Origin: Candidatus Electrothrix gigas
Lineage (GTDB): Bacteria > Desulfobacterota > Desulfobulbia > Desulfobulbales > Desulfobulbaceae
Reading direction: 5' to 3'
Assembly (NCBI GenBank): GCA_022766165.1
Contig: QYLO01000001.1
Coordinates: forward strand, 1 to 64,000
Length of the DNA stretch: 64,000 nucleotides
This document shows positions 62,560 to 64,000 of this stretch, piece by piece. Every line of letters starts with the position of its first letter. The stretch's first letter is position 1. Below the pieces are notes generated by a model, which was not told the DNA's origin, did no database searches, and worked only from the letters and a program-made list of their open reading frames with translations. Made by a program: the position numbers and the translations under genes.

Positions 62560-64000
62560 ATGATACATAATGTACTACCGCCATCTTTGGAAGAGGATAT
62601 CTTTCGGTTTGAACAAGAAGTTGCTGAGTTCAGGGCTGGACGACTTCATGAAACTGCGTTCGTTGCCAAGCGGTTGAAAATGGGGTTGTATTTTGAAAGG
62701 AACCGTTTTACCTATATGTGCCGTATTCGCTGTAGCGGCAACATCATTACCCCAAAGCAGCTTGCCGGTGTGGCGTCGCTTGCTATGATATACGGTAACG
62801 GCAAGATTCATGTAACGACAAGAGGAGAAATACAGCTACACAGGCTGGAACAAGACGATCTTATTTCAATTCTACGCAAGCTGAAAAAGATCGGCCTGTC
62901 GTGTAAAGGCGGTGGCGGCAATACTGTCCGCAATATTATTGCCAACCATGACTCGGGTACCAGTGTGAAGGATGTCTTTGATGTGCAACCCTGCTTGCAG
63001 GCCTTGACCAAACGACTGCTGCATGAGTCTGATAGCTGGGAACTTCCACGAAAGATGAAGATATCTTTCAGCTCTTTAGCAAAGGAGACGGCCTTTTGTT
63101 TTATTCAGGATATCAGCTTTATCGCTCAACTTAATACAAAGGGACAACAGGGCTTTAGGGTTTACGTTGGCGGCGGCTTAGGTGTACATCCAAAGGTCGG
63201 GGTGCAACTCCATGAGTTCATCCAAAAGGACGAGGTGTATAATGTTGTTAAGGCCTTAAAAAATTTATTTCACCTCTATGGGAATCGAAAAAATAAGCAC
63301 TGTAACAGAATAAAATTTCTTCTTCATGATGATTTTGGTATTGCAGCCTTTCGTACCTATTACCGCCAGGAGTTGAATAAGGTGCTTGAGCAGGGATATG
63401 CCAAATTGGATGTGACAGCTTTTGAGAGTAAAGACAACAAGGACAACAGCTCAAGAGAGATCACCCTCGCTGTTCAGGAAGAGGATTCTGATGATTTTCA
63501 AACCTGGAAAAAAAGGCATGTACGCAACCAATGGCAGGGGGATCTCTGCCGGGTTAAGATTCCCCTTTTGGGCGGTGACATGTTGACAGACGACTGTTCT
63601 GCCTTGGAAAAACTTCTTCGCCCTTTTGGTGAAAACTGTTTACGCTTAGGGCTGGATCAGAATATTTACCTGATTAATATCCCAAAGAAATATTTACCAA
63701 ATATATACAAAGAGGTCATCAGATACAGCACCTTGAGTGATCGTCCTACGCTGTACAGCAATCTGGTCACCTGTGCTGGTAGTGAGGGCTGTCAGGTGGG
63801 ATTAAATGCCCCTAAGGCCGCAACAAAGGCTATTTTTGCATATCTTGATAACGTGGCAACGGCAAATTTCTGCCCACCTCATGATATGATGATACGTATC
63901 AGTGGTTGCCCCAACGCATGTACCAAGCATTGGATAGCTGAACTTGGCCTGTACGGCAAGGTGCGGCGGGTGGACGGACATCTTGTTCCGACCTATAACG
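62560..64000 (+). CDS. Sulfite/nitrite reductase, siroheme-iron-sulfur (partial)
   Basis: The frame is open from ATG 62560 (GAGGG upstream) to the end of the window, 480 codons, so the C-terminus is missing. The siroheme/4Fe-4S ligands are clear: CAGSEGCQVG (C405, C411) and ISGCPNACTKHW (C450, C454). The N-terminal half-domain (MCRIRCSGNIITPKQLAGVA, HVTTRGEIQLHRL) fits the NiR/SiR family. This is a single-protein reductase rather than dissimilatory DsrAB. With a ThiS-like carrier and E1-like enzyme upstream it probably supplies sulfide for cysteine/homocysteine formation. Confidence 0.9.
   Translation, partial: MIHNVLPPSLEEDIFRFEQEVAEFRAGRLHETAFVAKRLKMGLYFERNRFTYMCRIRCSGNIITPKQLAGVASLAMIYGNGKIHVTTRGEIQLHRLEQDDLISILRKLKKIGLSCKGGGGNTVRNIIANHDSGTSVKDVFDVQPCLQALTKRLLHESDSWELPRKMKISFSSLAKETAFCFIQDISFIAQLNTKGQQGFRVYVGGGLGVHPKVGVQLHEFIQKDEVYNVVKALKNLFHLYGNRKNKHCNRIKFLLHDDFGIAAFRTYYRQELNKVLEQGYAKLDVTAFESKDNKDNSSREITLAVQEEDSDDFQTWKKRHVRNQWQGDLCRVKIPLLGGDMLTDDCSALEKLLRPFGENCLRLGLDQNIYLINIPKKYLPNIYKEVIRYSTLSDRPTLYSNLVTCAGSEGCQVGLNAPKAATKAIFAYLDNVATANFCPPHDMMIRISGCPNACTKHWIAELGLYGKVRRVDGHLVPTYN

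Overview
The window is a dense 64 kb stretch of a Gram-negative chromosome with moderate GC content by eye. The gene content points to a sulfur-cycling member of the Desulfobacterota, most likely Desulfobulbaceae, and a cable-bacterium relative is possible. The indications are an oxygen-sensitive lifestyle set (hybrid cluster protein with a divergent Crp/Fnr regulator, rubredoxin, bacteriohemerythrin), a ThiS/E1-like/siroheme sulfite-reductase gene group, a UbiD decarboxylase, secreted cohesin/dockerin-like and gingipain-like proteins, type 2 2-isopropylmalate synthase and a probable selenoprotein. The taxonomic placement is inference; there is no rRNA gene here. No tRNA, rRNA, CRISPR array, prophage or intact insertion sequence was recognised.

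Layout. 0-5.2 kb: pilT, an RDD membrane protein, the F0 part of ATP synthase (atpZ-like, atpI, atpB, atpE on the minus strand) and hemL. 5.4-9.6 kb: secreted beta-helix protein with a dockerin-like motif, a cohesin-like secreted protein, an Rpn-nuclease remnant, a small membrane protein and a two-CW protein. 9.6-13.9 kb: the DUF3999/DUF2339 membrane pair. 14-26.5 kb: ubiD, rluB-like, HU, rimO, argF, argG, TPM protein, bacteriohemerythrin, proB-obgE, rpmA, rplU. 26.9-31.3 kb: rubredoxin, SYLF protein, hcpR-like regulator, hcp, HD hydrolase. 31.5-36.5 kb: leuA with a leucine-rich leader peptide and attenuator, creA, a TusA-like ORF with an in-frame UGA and a SECIS-like hairpin, a small membrane protein, a phosphotransferase and an FmdE-like secreted protein. 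36.7-44.5 kb: an accessory island with a Fur-box-like site, a C25 (gingipain-type) peptidase, another secreted protein, and a compact cassette of a 52-residue peptide, HprK-like ATPase, PqqD-like protein, S26-type peptidase and nucleotidyltransferase. 44.5-50.6 kb: a radical SAM/ArsM-like/DUF5714 fusion, nadK, proC, galU. 50.7-60.9 kb: priA, three covarying hairpins with GGAGGA loops, trkA, then rpmH-rnpA-yidD-yidC-jag-mnmE. 61-64 kb: thiS-like, hesA/moeB-like and a partial sulfite/nitrite reductase.

How it fits together. Much of the window is housekeeping (energy coupling, Arg/Pro/Leu synthesis, ribosome and tRNA modification, the YidC insertion module). The accessory parts carry the novelty: the peptide/HprK/PqqD/S26/nucleotidyltransferase cassette resembles a RiPP-type modification system without a known core chemistry; the candidate selenoprotein at 34.1 kb would be missed by ordinary gene calling; the leuA leader forms a textbook attenuator; and the tandem hairpins after priA look like a structured RNA. 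Two secreted-protein genes (SYLF and C25) have ATA where the start codon should be. Across the whole window there are many short tandem duplications (9-14 bp, usually in-frame) and two families of dispersed palindromes.
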